Source of the DNA: Chloroflexota bacterium
GTDB lineage: Bacteria > Chloroflexota > Anaerolineae > Anaerolineales > Anaerolineaceae
Length of the DNA stretch: 64,000 nucleotides
Assembly: GCA_029561345.1 (NCBI GenBank)
Contig: JAKQJC010000016.1
Coordinates: 1 to 64,000, forward strand
Direction: 5' to 3'
The translations under genes were made by a program, and so were the position numbers. Each line of letters starts with the position of its first letter. Positions within the stretch are counted from its first letter, which is position 1. Below, piece after piece: positions 24,060 through 32,470 of this stretch. The notes beneath the pieces were generated by a model. It ran no database searches. It had not been told where the DNA came from and saw only the letters and a program-made list of their open reading frames with translations.

Positions 24060-25748
24060 TTATTCCATGTATATGGGGCAATAGGCCCAGGCCGTTGGGC
24101 TTGAAACAGCGGTTAGGATTCCGCCAGTGTACGTCATGGTGACATACGAGCATTGGTGATTGCCAGAGGTCGAAATCTGAACATTGTAGAGAACCGTCAC
24201 GGTTGTCGATAGGCCGGTGGCGGTGAGGGTTCCAGAGCTGTTGCCTATATTGTAGCCTGTGGCCTGGTGCGTACCTTTAGAAACCAATGCGCCTTCTGTG
24301 GTGATGGCTTTGCTTGTTGCCAGTGTCATCACCTTATTGCTGGAGGCACCACCCCCTACATAGAAAATCATATCAGCCGCAGCTGTGGCACCAAACGAAA
24401 TGAAGTTCATTCCGTTCACGTCACTGCTGATAAACGCTGTTGACTTTGGTTCATCCCAGGCGCTGCTTGCGCTATACCCATCGTTGAAGTGGTAGAATCC
24501 CCCGTATTTTCCACCGCTCGTTGCCTGACCCAGAATAAAATACTCCAGAGCCGCTGTACCAGCTGATGACGCATTGACCAGGATATACCCGGCGCTGCCG
24601 TTCTTGTTGGCGCGCACGTCCACTTCCCATCCAGGATAGCGGGTGCCAACTCCCAAGTATCCGTTTGTTGAATCGAAATACAGGTTACTGGTGGCAACGG
24701 CGCCGGTTGCACCTGTCAGCCAAATGGACCCTGCTGTCTGGGTTGTGGACGTGCCAGTACCACCGTTCCCAATGGTCAGCGGACCGCCAGTGTGATAGGT
24801 TGTGCTGTTAATGTTATGGGTTGCTGTAACAACGGCTGTACATGTCGCCGTCCCAGATGCATTGACACCGGTAACGTAGTAACCGTCAGAACATGTGTTT
24901 GAAATCCGGGCCTGCAAAACTGTTGATGAAGCCGCAATTTCAGTCCCATTTAAAACAAGCCCGAAACCAACGGTGTACGTGGTATTGGTATCCACATCAA
25001 CAGTACACGTCGGTATGCCCGTCTGATTGATGCCGGTCATGTGATAGCCGCCTGAACACTGACCAAGTACTCTGGACTGAAGGACAGTGCTGGATGCAGA
25101 GAATTCTGTCCCGCTTAAGGATAAGCCCCAACCGGCAGTATATGTGGTTCCGCCTTGATCAGCAGCGCAGTTGACAGATCCATCCTGGTTCACCCCGGTC
25201 ATAACATCACCGGCTGAACATGACCCGGTTACCCGGACCTGCGCAACGCCAAAGTCAACGCTGAATTGATTACCTGTTAACGCAAGCCCGGACCCATTTG
25301 TATATGTGCCAACATCATCTATTCCATCAGCAAAGCCTGCCGGTACACCAGTCAAACCAGACCATGGTGATGTAAGCGCATTTAAAGCATACGGCGTTGC
25401 TCCAAGTTCCTGACGTGGTGACAATGGCGCCTTTGGATCTGCATTACAAGTGGCGGATGTTTCCAACCACAGAGATGTTCCATCAAACACGGATCCGAAA
25501 TTCAGTGTCACCCAGAACCAACCGCTTGTTACAGTAATGTCATCATGCGTTTGGGTTGTGCCAACCTGGTTGCCATTTGTGCTTGCATCATATAATGCAA
25601 AATCGAAATCGCATTCCCCCGTTACTGGTGATCCATCCAATGTGATGTATCCGTGATACTGAAATCCTGATACACTGTCTGCCTGAACAGGTCCAACGGC
25701 TGTCATCACAATAGCCAAAACGAGAACTGTCGCCAATAATCTATTCAT
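24060..25748 (-). CDS. Secreted fibre-like protein with repeated segments
   Basis: This protein has 562 residues from ATG 25748, which has GGAGGA upstream. A signal peptide (1-24) precedes an N-terminal beta domain with paired Cys (25-115). Three or four repeats of about 48 residues follow (about 155-300), each with G-(F/W)-G-L-x-L-x-G-x-(E/Q)-(I/F), a TVLQ(A/S)R-like strand and a Cys-rich turn with TG(I/V)N. A fibre-type part then has GNGGTGTSTTQ and LGVGTRYPG. Such motifs occur in phage tail fibres and bacterial adhesins. First gene of the surface operon; likely the receptor-binding component. Confidence 0.75.
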   Translation of the reverse strand: MNRLLATVLVLAIVMTAVGPVQADSVSGFQYHGYITLDGSPVTGECDFDFALYDASTNGNQVGTTQTHDDITVTSGWFWVTLNFGSVFDGTSLWLETSATCNADPKAPLSPRQELGATPYALNALTSPWSGLTGVPAGFADGIDDVGTYTNGSGLALTGNQFSVDFGVAQVRVTGSCSAGDVMTGVNQDGSVNCAADQGGTTYTAGWGLSLSGTEFSASSTVLQSRVLGQCSGGYHMTGINQTGIPTCTVDVDTNTTYTVGFGLVLNGTEIAASSTVLQARISNTCSDGYYVTGVNASGTATCTAVVTATHNINSTTYHTGGPLTIGNGGTGTSTTQTAGSIWLTGATGAVATSNLYFDSTNGYLGVGTRYPGWEVDVRANKNGSAGYILVNASSAGTAALEYFILGQATSGGKYGGFYHFNDGYSASSAWDEPKSTAFISSDVNGMNFISFGATAAADMIFYVGGGASSNKVMTLATSKAITTEGALVSKGTHQATGYNIGNSSGTLTATGLSTTVTVLYNVQISTSGNHQCSYVTMTYTGGILTAVSSPTAWAYCPIYME

Positions 25749-25868
25749 AGAAATATCCTCCATGCATACGATAACATGGGGAATATTTTTAGGCTATTGT
25801 GATTTTCTTGGGTAGTATCCAGTTGCAAAATCTATGGATTGCTCGTAAAATATTTTATGCCTATGCTT

Positions 25869-26105
25869 TGCCTCCCACCTGGGGCATTTTCATAATTATT
25901 TTCTTCATCAAGATTGAGAGTGCCCGCAAGGGGCATTTCATTCGAGTCCCTCCTGGGGCACCTTTCTATAAGCATAAAAAGGTTGAGAGTGCCCGTGGGG
26001 GGCATTTCATCCGAGTCCCTCCTGGGGCACCTTTCTATAAGCATAAAAAGGTTGAGAGCGCCCGTGGGGGGCATTTTATCCGCGTTCTTCCTGGAGCATG
26101 TTTTA
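25869..26105 (+). repeat. 69-bp tandem repeats carrying a tRNA 3'-end-like sequence
   Basis: Units begin with TTGAGAG at 25914, 25983 and 26052, exactly 69 bp apart. Units 1 and 2 are nearly identical; unit 3 is diverged and ends near 26105. A partial older unit starts near 25869. Each contains a hairpin TGCCC-N5-GGGCA and TCGAGTCCCTCCTGGGGCAC or a variant, which looks like the T-loop, T-stem and acceptor strand of a tRNA 3' end without the 5' T-stem. The position at the right edge of the element suggests accumulated attachment sites. Reading frames across it are side effects of the repeat. I see no gene in 25749-26392. Confidence 0.7.
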
Positions 26106-26392
26106 ATTCTTCGTAATTGCCCAGCTAGCCATACAAAAGTTCAGGGAGCGGTTTGGTCGGCAAATTTTCAGCCGTCCTGAGATACCGCAATAAAAGTCAG
26201 TTACCCTCTTTTCTTCCTTTGCAATCTTCGCGATCTTCGCAGTAAAAAATGCCCAAAAAAGACCCTGCGCAAAATTCGCCGGGGCGTAACAATCCATATG
26301 CATCCGGGTTATTTAAGTGAGCGTATTCACTGGCGTTTGATGATAAAATTACTCATCCCATTAACCGCTGCTTATTTTCCGGAGGACTGACC

Positions 26393-27388
26393 ATGATTTT
26401 TGTTGATAATGAGCACAACACCAAACCTTATATCAACCTGGCCATTGAAGAGCACCTGATGCGCAACCTGGCCACCGATGAGGATATTCTGCTGTTTTAC
26501 ATCAACGAGCCCTCCATCATCATCGGCAAGCACCAGAACACCCTCGAAGAGATCAACCTGGAATATGTGCAGAGCCATAACATCCATGTCACCCGGCGGC
26601 TTTCAGGCGGCGGCGCAGTCTATCATGACCTGGGCAACCTCAATTTCAGCTTCATCACCGAAAACCGTCCTGAAAACGTGCACAACTTCCGCAAGTTCAC
26701 CGAGCCGGTGGTGCGCGCCCTGCAAACCCTGGGTGTGCCGGCCGAGGTGGGCGGGCGCAACGATATCCTGGCCGATGGACGCAAAATTTCGGGCAATGCC
26801 CAGTATATCTCCGGCAAGCGCATGGTCAGCCACGGCACCCTGCTCTTCAACACCGATATGAGCGAGCTTTCGCGCGCGCTGAACGTCAAACCCGGCAAAA
26901 TCCAGTCCAAAGGCATCAAATCGGTGCAAAGCCGCGTGGCCAACATCAGCGAATTTCTTGCCGCCCCCATGGATACCGAGACCTTCCGCACCCACCTGCT
27001 GCACGAGATTTTAGAACGCAGCGAATCCATCCCGCAGTATCATCTCACCCCGGCCGATTGGGAAGCCATCAACGCCCTCTCGCTCAGCCGCTACCAGACC
27101 TGGGACTGGAATTACGGCCGCTCGCCGGAATTCAACGTGCAAAAGACCAACCGCTTCCCCGGCGGCGAGGTGGATGCGCGCATTGACGTGCACGACGGTA
27201 TCATCAAATGCATCCGCTTTTACGGCGATTTCTTCAGCCAGAAGGAACCTTCAGAGCTCGAAGCCCGCCTGGTGGGGGTGCGTTACGAAGCCGCTGCCCT
27301 GACCGCCGCCCTGGCTGGCGTTGAGGTGAGCGAATTTTTCCACAGCGTGGATAACGAAGCCTTCGTCAATTTTCTCTATTACGCCTGA
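26393..27388 (+). CDS. lplA: Lipoate-protein ligase A
   Basis: This 331-residue protein attaches lipoate to 2-oxoacid dehydrogenase and glycine-cleavage subunits. It carries the family motifs RRLSGGGAVYHD (68-79), GRNDI (121-125), KISGNAQ with the catalytic Lys131 and HGTLL (148-152). A C-terminal accessory domain is present, so the length fits full LplA. CCGGAGGA precedes the ATG. It is the first chromosomal gene right of the element and is transcribed alone, with a terminator at 27413. Its G+C-rich codon use contrasts sharply with the DNA to its left. Confidence 0.93.
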   Translation: MIFVDNEHNTKPYINLAIEEHLMRNLATDEDILLFYINEPSIIIGKHQNTLEEINLEYVQSHNIHVTRRLSGGGAVYHDLGNLNFSFITENRPENVHNFRKFTEPVVRALQTLGVPAEVGGRNDILADGRKISGNAQYISGKRMVSHGTLLFNTDMSELSRALNVKPGKIQSKGIKSVQSRVANISEFLAAPMDTETFRTHLLHEILERSESIPQYHLTPADWEAINALSLSRYQTWDWNYGRSPEFNVQKTNRFPGGEVDARIDVHDGIIKCIRFYGDFFSQKEPSELEARLVGVRYEAAALTAALAGVEVSEFFHSVDNEAFVNFLYYA

Positions 27389-27412
27389 CCGGCTGCGGCA
27401 TGCGCAAAAAGA

Positions 27413-27446
27413 GACCGCCTGGATATACATATCCCGGCGGTCTTTT
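27413..27446 (+). terminator. Intrinsic terminator of lplA
   Basis: The stem GACCGCC / GGCGGTC encloses a second pairing GGATAT / ATATCC and is followed by TTTT. It lies 25 bp after the lplA stop. The following 450 bp hold no gene, apart from the dispersed repeat at 27668. Confidence 0.8.
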
Positions 27447-27667
27447 GATTAAGATCTATTAGGTTGGCGGTGCCGCAAAATAAATGTGCTACTGCTCAGC
27501 CGGGTCTTTTCTTTATACCGCCAAGGCACGAAGGGCGCAAAGGAAGAAAAAAGATCAAAATCTGATTTCTTTGACTGTTTCGCCTGTCCCCACTTCACGA
27601 GGGGCTTTGCACAGCGGGCTCGATGGAGCGGACTGACCGGTCTTTTTGAACCAGGCCTGAGTGGTTT

Positions 27668-27844
27668 GACATTGTCACATTCCAGCATTACCTGACTTTT
27701 TATCACTTTCAATCAGGAAATTAACCGCCCGTGGTTTTTGTCTCCCCGAAGGGGAAACAAAAACCACGATTAACAATCGCCCCCTCCCGAAAATCGGGAG
27801 GGGGCCGGGGGGTGGGCGATGAATAATCTTAATGCGACATTGTC
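27668..27844 (+). repeat. Dispersed hairpin repeat bounded by GACAWTGTC, copy 1
   Basis: Both ends carry GACATTGTC (27668-27676 and 27836-27844). Inside are TCAATCAGGAAATTAACCGC, a hairpin GTGGTTTTTGT / ACAAAAACCAC and a G/C hairpin CCCCCTCCCG / CGGGAGGGGG. The same order of elements recurs at 49271-49454, so this is a dispersed, non-coding, possibly mobile (MITE-like) family. No reading frame is supported. Confidence 0.75.
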
Positions 27845-27898
27845 GAAGTGGTTACCCTTAAAATTTATCAGATTAGCAGTGCCAAAAAATGGATGCGG

Positions 27899-29122
27899 CT
27901 AATCCGGCATCTCCGGCGCGCGGGCGGCCGCTTCCAAACGGGCGGTGGTCTGCTCCAGAGCCTTCATCCAGCGGCCGCGGCCGGCCACTTCATCTGAAAG
28001 CAGGTTCTTCAGATCCATCTGTTCGCTCACCAGTTCGCGCACGCCGCGGTTCAGGCTGCGCACGCTTTCAGCCAGCTCAGCGGCGCGGGCATGGTCCTGT
28101 TCAAGGCTTTTAGCCAGTTCGGTCGTGGTGCGTTCTTCCACCTCGCCCAGGCGGCGGGCAGCCTCTTCAAAAGCGCCAAAAGCAGGGGTCAGGTTCTGCA
28201 GCAGCCCTTCAAGGCGGGCATGCGCCTCATTAAGACGGGCGGTTTCATCCCTCAGGGCCTGCGCGCTCTGCATGGCCTGGGCCACCTGTCCGGCGGCGGC
28301 AGCCATCTCATGGGCCGCCGTGCGCAGGTCGCCGGTCACTTCGGCCAGCTCATCCACGCTCTTCTGGCGCACCTCGCCCATGGCCCCCATGCGCTGATTT
28401 TCAAGCTCAATCACCCGGTCCAGCTCGGCGCGGCGGGTTTCAAAATTCTCGGTAAAGCGCTGCAGCGATTCCAGCAGGGCCAGGCTGCGCTCTTCAGACG
28501 TGGCCAGTTTCTTCCAGCGTGCGTCATCCATCAGGCGGCTGGCGCGCCACAGCAGGTCGTCCAGTTCAGCCGAAAGCTCCACTGCGCGGCGCAGGGCATT
28601 TTCCGCCTGGTAACTGCCGCGAATCATCACTACCAGGGTCAGCAGCAGCATGATGCCGATCAGCGCCGAATCAATGGCGGCCACCCGGCTGAAGGTCAGC
28701 GGCTGGCCCAAAAAATCACTCAGTCGCCCGGCAAAACCCTCTTCCCAGAGCAGCAAAAATGGCTTTTCAATCAGTTCTGGGGCGCGCCGCAGTGCCTCCA
28801 GATATGCCTGCGCGGCCTGTGAAAGCGCAAACCAGGTAAGCAGAATGGGCATCAGAATCAGCACATTGCGCAGCACTTCCAGCAGGGTCACCCAGCCGGC
28901 GCGGCGCTGGTAGGTGGCGCGGGCATGGTCAATCAGCGCGGTGGCGTTGAAGGCATCGTAAATGTTGTTATGCACCCAGTAGCTGGCGTCGTTCTGGATA
29001 TCGCTGGAAATTTGCTCCAGGCGGCGGGCTGAAAGCTCGTCAATGCCGTCTTCGCGCAGTTTTTGCACGAAGGCTTTGATATCCGATTGCAGGCGCAGCA
29101 GCTCAGGGTTGTATGGACGCAT
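27899..29122 (-). CDS. Membrane protein with long coiled coil
   Basis: This 407-residue protein has a helical N-terminal region (1-75), two membrane helices (about 78-102 and 148-168) and a long Ala/Glu/Arg coiled coil from 180 to the end. The coiled coil looks superficially like a chemoreceptor signalling rod, but the conserved tip sequence is absent, so I do not call it one. It is the last gene of the 41.4-27.9 kb operon, two bases after the phosphodiesterase gene. Function is unknown; a role in envelope organisation is possible. Confidence 0.75.
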   Translation of the reverse strand: MRPYNPELLRLQSDIKAFVQKLREDGIDELSARRLEQISSDIQNDASYWVHNNIYDAFNATALIDHARATYQRRAGWVTLLEVLRNVLILMPILLTWFALSQAAQAYLEALRRAPELIEKPFLLLWEEGFAGRLSDFLGQPLTFSRVAAIDSALIGIMLLLTLVVMIRGSYQAENALRRAVELSAELDDLLWRASRLMDDARWKKLATSEERSLALLESLQRFTENFETRRAELDRVIELENQRMGAMGEVRQKSVDELAEVTGDLRTAAHEMAAAAGQVAQAMQSAQALRDETARLNEAHARLEGLLQNLTPAFGAFEEAARRLGEVEERTTTELAKSLEQDHARAAELAESVRSLNRGVRELVSEQMDLKNLLSDEVAGRGRWMKALEQTTARLEAAARAPEMPD

Positions 29123-29124
29123 GA

Positions 29125-30414
29125 TTAAACCTGGACGGCAAAGAAGGGGATGAGCATCTCCCGCTCAGAAAGGCCGCCGTGCCGCCCGATCAGGCGGTTT
29201 TCCTTGTTGGGCCACCAGAAATAGGCGTCGCCGTGAGCCACCGCCACCAGGTCGCCCAGGCGGTCTGCCAGCTTTTCATAAGGCTGCGGGGTGGGACCCA
29301 TCAGGCCCGATTCCAGCACCTGGCGCGACGACAGGATGGAGAACTGGCCCGGCCAGTTTTTCTCAATATAGTCGCGCACAAAAGTCTCCTGGCCGGGGCG
29401 CAAATGGAAAAAGGTCAGGCGGTTTTCGCCGGTGGGCTGCATGTGCAGGGCGCGCGTCAGTTCAGGGTGGCTGCGCAGGTCGCGGTGCGGGTCCCGTTCG
29501 GTGCGGGTCAGGCCGTGGTCGGCCGTCAGCACCAGCAGGGTTTTCTGGCGCGCGGGGGCGCTCAGGCGGCCGAGGAAACAAGTGTCAAAAATATGGCTGA
29601 AAGCGTTAAATTCCGCTGCCACGCGTTCATCGTCCGGGCCGTAGAGGTGTGAAAGGGTATCCAGTTCACCCCAATAGGCATAGACATACATGCGCTCATC
29701 GGGTTTCTGGTTCAGCAGGCTGGCCAGGCTCACCCACAGGTCAGCCGGCGAAACATAAGAATTCACGTGGGCATCCTGCAGGTGCATCATGGAAAGGCCC
29801 GAGCGCGAGATGGATTGGTGCAAAAAGGCATAAGGCTGCACGCCGTGAGCCTTCATGTGCCCGCCGATCACCGGGTCGGGCAGGAAGGTTTCCGGTTCAA
29901 AACCAGCGCGGCGCAGGCCGCCGGTGTCGCCCAGAAAGGTCATCGCCGAATGCAAAATCATGTTGGCCACCACGCCGTATTCGCGCAGCCACAGCTCGTA
30001 GCCGGCAATACCGTGGCTGGCCGCCGGCGTGCCGGTCCACAGGGTGGTGAGGGCGGCCGAGGTGGTGCTGGGGCAAATGCTGGTGATGGGTGCCAGCAGG
30101 CTGTTGGGCAGCAGGCGCTGCCAGACGCCGCCAAAGCCCTCCTGCAAAAATCGCTGGAAGCTGTGCAGCCCCAGGCCGTCGAGCACCAGCACAATCACGC
30201 GGTCATACTGGCCGCCGCCAACAGCGGATAAAATTTCAGGCTGCAGGGGCGGAGCGCCCCATTCGGGAATGTTCAGCAAACGGCAGGCCGTGGAAGGCAC
30301 ATTCAGCAGCGAGCCGCCGTCATATTGGGGGTAAACCAGGTCATCACCCAGGTTCAGCGCCGGAAAACGGTTCTGGCGCAGGCCGGGCAGCAGGGTTTGG
30401 GTCAGGTCGGTCAT
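29125..30414 (-). CDS. Type I phosphodiesterase/nucleotide pyrophosphatase family protein
   Basis: This 429-residue protein belongs to the alkaline phosphatase superfamily. It has VLVLDGLG with metal-binding D79, the nucleophile Thr in PSTTSAALTT (117-118), HGIAGYE (134-140), GELDTLSHLYG, LTADHGLTR and a final RHGG. The order and spacing fit the NPP/phosphodiesterase group, which cleaves phosphodiesters or pyrophosphates. There is no signal peptide, so it is probably cytoplasmic. It is embedded in the envelope operon. The exact substrate cannot be read. Confidence 0.85.
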   Translation of the reverse strand: MTDLTQTLLPGLRQNRFPALNLGDDLVYPQYDGGSLLNVPSTACRLLNIPEWGAPPLQPEILSAVGGGQYDRVIVLVLDGLGLHSFQRFLQEGFGGVWQRLLPNSLLAPITSICPSTTSAALTTLWTGTPAASHGIAGYELWLREYGVVANMILHSAMTFLGDTGGLRRAGFEPETFLPDPVIGGHMKAHGVQPYAFLHQSISRSGLSMMHLQDAHVNSYVSPADLWVSLASLLNQKPDERMYVYAYWGELDTLSHLYGPDDERVAAEFNAFSHIFDTCFLGRLSAPARQKTLLVLTADHGLTRTERDPHRDLRSHPELTRALHMQPTGENRLTFFHLRPGQETFVRDYIEKNWPGQFSILSSRQVLESGLMGPTPQPYEKLADRLGDLVAVAHGDAYFWWPNKENRLIGRHGGLSEREMLIPFFAVQV

Positions 30415-30432
30415 AAAATCCTTTCAGGTGAT

Positions 30433-31509
30433 TCAGCGCGTCGGTGTGGGCGTGCGGCTGGGCCGCGGAGAAGCTGTCGGTGTGGGCGTGCGCGTCGGCC
30501 GGTACGTCTCCGTCACTGTGCGCGTGATGGAAGCCGTGCGCGTGGGCCGCGGGGTGAGGGTTTCGGTCTCGGTACGCGTGGGCCGCGGGGTGCGCGTGGC
30601 GGTCGGCAGGCCGGTTTCGGTGCGCGTGGGGGTGATGGTCACCGTGGGCGTCTCGGTGCGCGTGGGCCGCGGGGTGCGCGTCGGTGAAGGCGTCAGCGAG
30701 GGGCGCGGCGAGCGCGTGGGCGAGAGGGTGGGCTGGGGCGTGTTGGTGGGGAACTGAGCCGGGTCGCCGGTGACGGTGAAGAAGCCCGACTGCACCCATT
30801 CCTTGCCCACAAAAATCACCACTTCATACTGTCCCGGCAGCCATTCTTCGGGCTTGGCATCCCAATCGGTATAACCGTAACCGCCGGTGCCGCCTTTCCA
30901 GGCCATGGTTTCATAATGCGCCAGCTCGCCGTTGCGGTACCACAGGGCAGACCACTGCGAACCCTGCAACATGCCGTCAAAACTGAAGGTGCCGTAAAGA
31001 TGGCCCACCGGGTTGGCAAATTCGGTGCCCGGGTTCACCGGCAGGTTACTTTCATCAATGGCTTGGGAAAAGCGCAGGGCGCTGAACACCACATTGGGGT
31101 TGGGTTCCACGCTGCCTTCAAAGCTGTTCTCAATCGAAAGCGGGATGAAAGGCGTGTTGGTGATCGAAGGCGTATCGGTGATGGTGGGCGTCAGCGAAAT
31201 GGTGGGCGTCAGCGAAACGGTCGGCGTCAGGGTCACCGTGGGCGTGCGGGTGGGCGTGGCTGTGGGCGGGTAAATTTTATAAATCACCGGCTCGGCAAAG
31301 CGGCTGACCGCCAGCGCCAGCAGCACCTGGATCAACGCTGCCCCAATCAAACGCCAGCCGCGCGCAGTGCGGTCGCGGCGTTTGCGGAAATAGGGCAGGC
31401 GCAGGCCGGCGCGAATGGACCGCACCCCCAAAAGGGCGCACAGGGCCGCGCTGAGCACCAGCAGGGCCGTGATCATCCAGACGCCAGCCTGAATATCCAG
31501 TTCAGGCAT
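30433..31509 (-). CDS. Membrane protein with Thr/Pro/Arg-rich linkers
   Basis: This 358-residue protein is taken from ATG 31509, which overlaps the upstream gene by eight bases. Two membrane helices (about 8-28 and 50-72) are followed by a TPT linker (85-120) and a beta domain (125-260) with Trp/Gly motifs. A C-terminal tail of about 90 residues of TP/TRT repeats ends the protein. The tail is probably extended and wall-spanning. The repeat DNA makes spurious reading frames on the other strand. Function is unknown. Confidence 0.75.
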   Translation of the reverse strand: MPELDIQAGVWMITALLVLSAALCALLGVRSIRAGLRLPYFRKRRDRTARGWRLIGAALIQVLLALAVSRFAEPVIYKIYPPTATPTRTPTVTLTPTVSLTPTISLTPTITDTPSITNTPFIPLSIENSFEGSVEPNPNVVFSALRFSQAIDESNLPVNPGTEFANPVGHLYGTFSFDGMLQGSQWSALWYRNGELAHYETMAWKGGTGGYGYTDWDAKPEEWLPGQYEVVIFVGKEWVQSGFFTVTGDPAQFPTNTPQPTLSPTRSPRPSLTPSPTRTPRPTRTETPTVTITPTRTETGLPTATRTPRPTRTETETLTPRPTRTASITRTVTETYRPTRTPTPTASPRPSRTPTPTR

Positions 31510-32470
31510 GAAACTGCAAATCCTTAGTATAAGCCTCGCCAAACAGGGCCACCGCCCCGCCGGTGTGCCAGAACACCACCGTATCGCTGGGCTTGAAGAA
31601 GCCGCGGCGGATCAGACCGATCAGGCCGGCTCCAGCGCGGCCGGTGTACACCGGGTCGAGCAGCAGGCCTTCGTGACGGGCAAAGAGCTGAATGGCTTCC
31701 TTTTCAGGCTCCCCCATGATGCCGTAGCCCGCGCCGAGATAATCGGCATTGACTTCAATTTCAGCAGGGGTCAGCTTCAGATCCAGGCCCAGCTTATCAG
31801 CGCAGGCCGTGGCCAGGCCGGCCACCAAATTTTTAAGGTCCTGTTCTTCCTCGTCAATGCTGATGCCCAGCACATGGCCCTTCCAGCCCGTCTTTTTGGC
31901 TCCCAGGGCCAGGCCGGCATGGGTGCCGCCCGAAGACGAGGGGAACACAATCCAATCGGTCGGCACACCCTGTTCCAAAAACTCTTCCATGGCAGCGGCA
32001 TAGCCGGCCGAACCGGTGGCGTTGGAGCCGCCGGTGGGAATCAGGTAAGGGCGGCGTCCGGCATCCCAGGCAGCCTCAAAGGTGGACTGCAGCACGGCAT
32101 CGCGTTCCGGGCGGGTGGTCCAGACAATTTCCGCGCCAAACAGGTCATCCAGCAGCAGGTTGCCGGTGTGAAAATCCGTGGCTTCGCCCGAAAGCACCAC
32201 AATGCAATCAAAACCGTAGCGGGCCGCGGCCGCCGCCGTCTGGCGGCAGTGATTCGACTGCGCCGCGCCCGCCGTGATGAGGGTGCGGGCGCCGTTAGCC
32301 TGCGCCTCGGCGAGCAAAAATTCCAGTTTGCGGGTTTTGTTGCCGCCGGTGGCCAGGCCGGTCTGGTCGTCGCGCTTGACAAACAGGCGCGGGCCGCCCA
32401 GCACCGCCGAAAGGCGGGGCAGGGCCTCAATGGGCGTGGGCAGGTGGGCAAATTTCAAACGGGGAATCAT
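31502..32470 (-). CDS. dcyD: D-cysteine desulfhydrase / ACC deaminase-family PLP enzyme
   Basis: This 322-residue PLP enzyme has GGNKTRKLE with the Schiff-base Lys45, AAQSNHCRQTAAAA (68-81), PTGGSNATGSAGY, SSSGGTHAGL and a C-terminal HTGG. These match the D-cysteine desulfhydrase/1-aminocyclopropane-1-carboxylate deaminase group. The desulfhydrase reading is more likely in bacteria outside the rhizosphere, but substrate specificity is uncertain. It overlaps its FemAB neighbour by four bases, an odd metabolic gene inside an envelope operon. Confidence 0.82.
   Translation of the reverse strand: MIPRLKFAHLPTPIEALPRLSAVLGGPRLFVKRDDQTGLATGGNKTRKLEFLLAEAQANGARTLITAGAAQSNHCRQTAAAAARYGFDCIVVLSGEATDFHTGNLLLDDLFGAEIVWTTRPERDAVLQSTFEAAWDAGRRPYLIPTGGSNATGSAGYAAAMEEFLEQGVPTDWIVFPSSSGGTHAGLALGAKKTGWKGHVLGISIDEEEQDLKNLVAGLATACADKLGLDLKLTPAEIEVNADYLGAGYGIMGEPEKEAIQLFARHEGLLLDPVYTGRAGAGLIGLIRRGFFKPSDTVVFWHTGGAVALFGEAYTKDLQFHA

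Noticed and set aside
25914..26105. Possible CRISPR array
   Set aside because: Units are contiguous 69-bp repeats with no unique spacers, and no cas genes are present.
25799..26116. Overlapping reading frames on both strands across the 69-bp repeats
   Set aside because: Open frames arise because the repeat length is a multiple of three; the repeated peptide has no start signal or known domain, and the DNA is better explained as a tRNA-end/hairpin repeat.
26200..26260. Short GAAG/CGAAGA-type repeats near 26.2 kb and 27.5 kb
   Set aside because: Similar purine-rich text occurs in both gaps, but the copies are short and diverged, and I could not define ends.
27899..29122. Chemoreceptor (MCP) identity
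   Set aside because: Two membrane helices and a long coiled coil are present, but the highly conserved hairpin-tip sequence of MCPs is missing.
30325..30757. Val/Arg/Gly-rich plus-strand ORFs
   Set aside because: Antisense of the Thr/Pro repeat coding DNA; repetitive composition explains the open frames.
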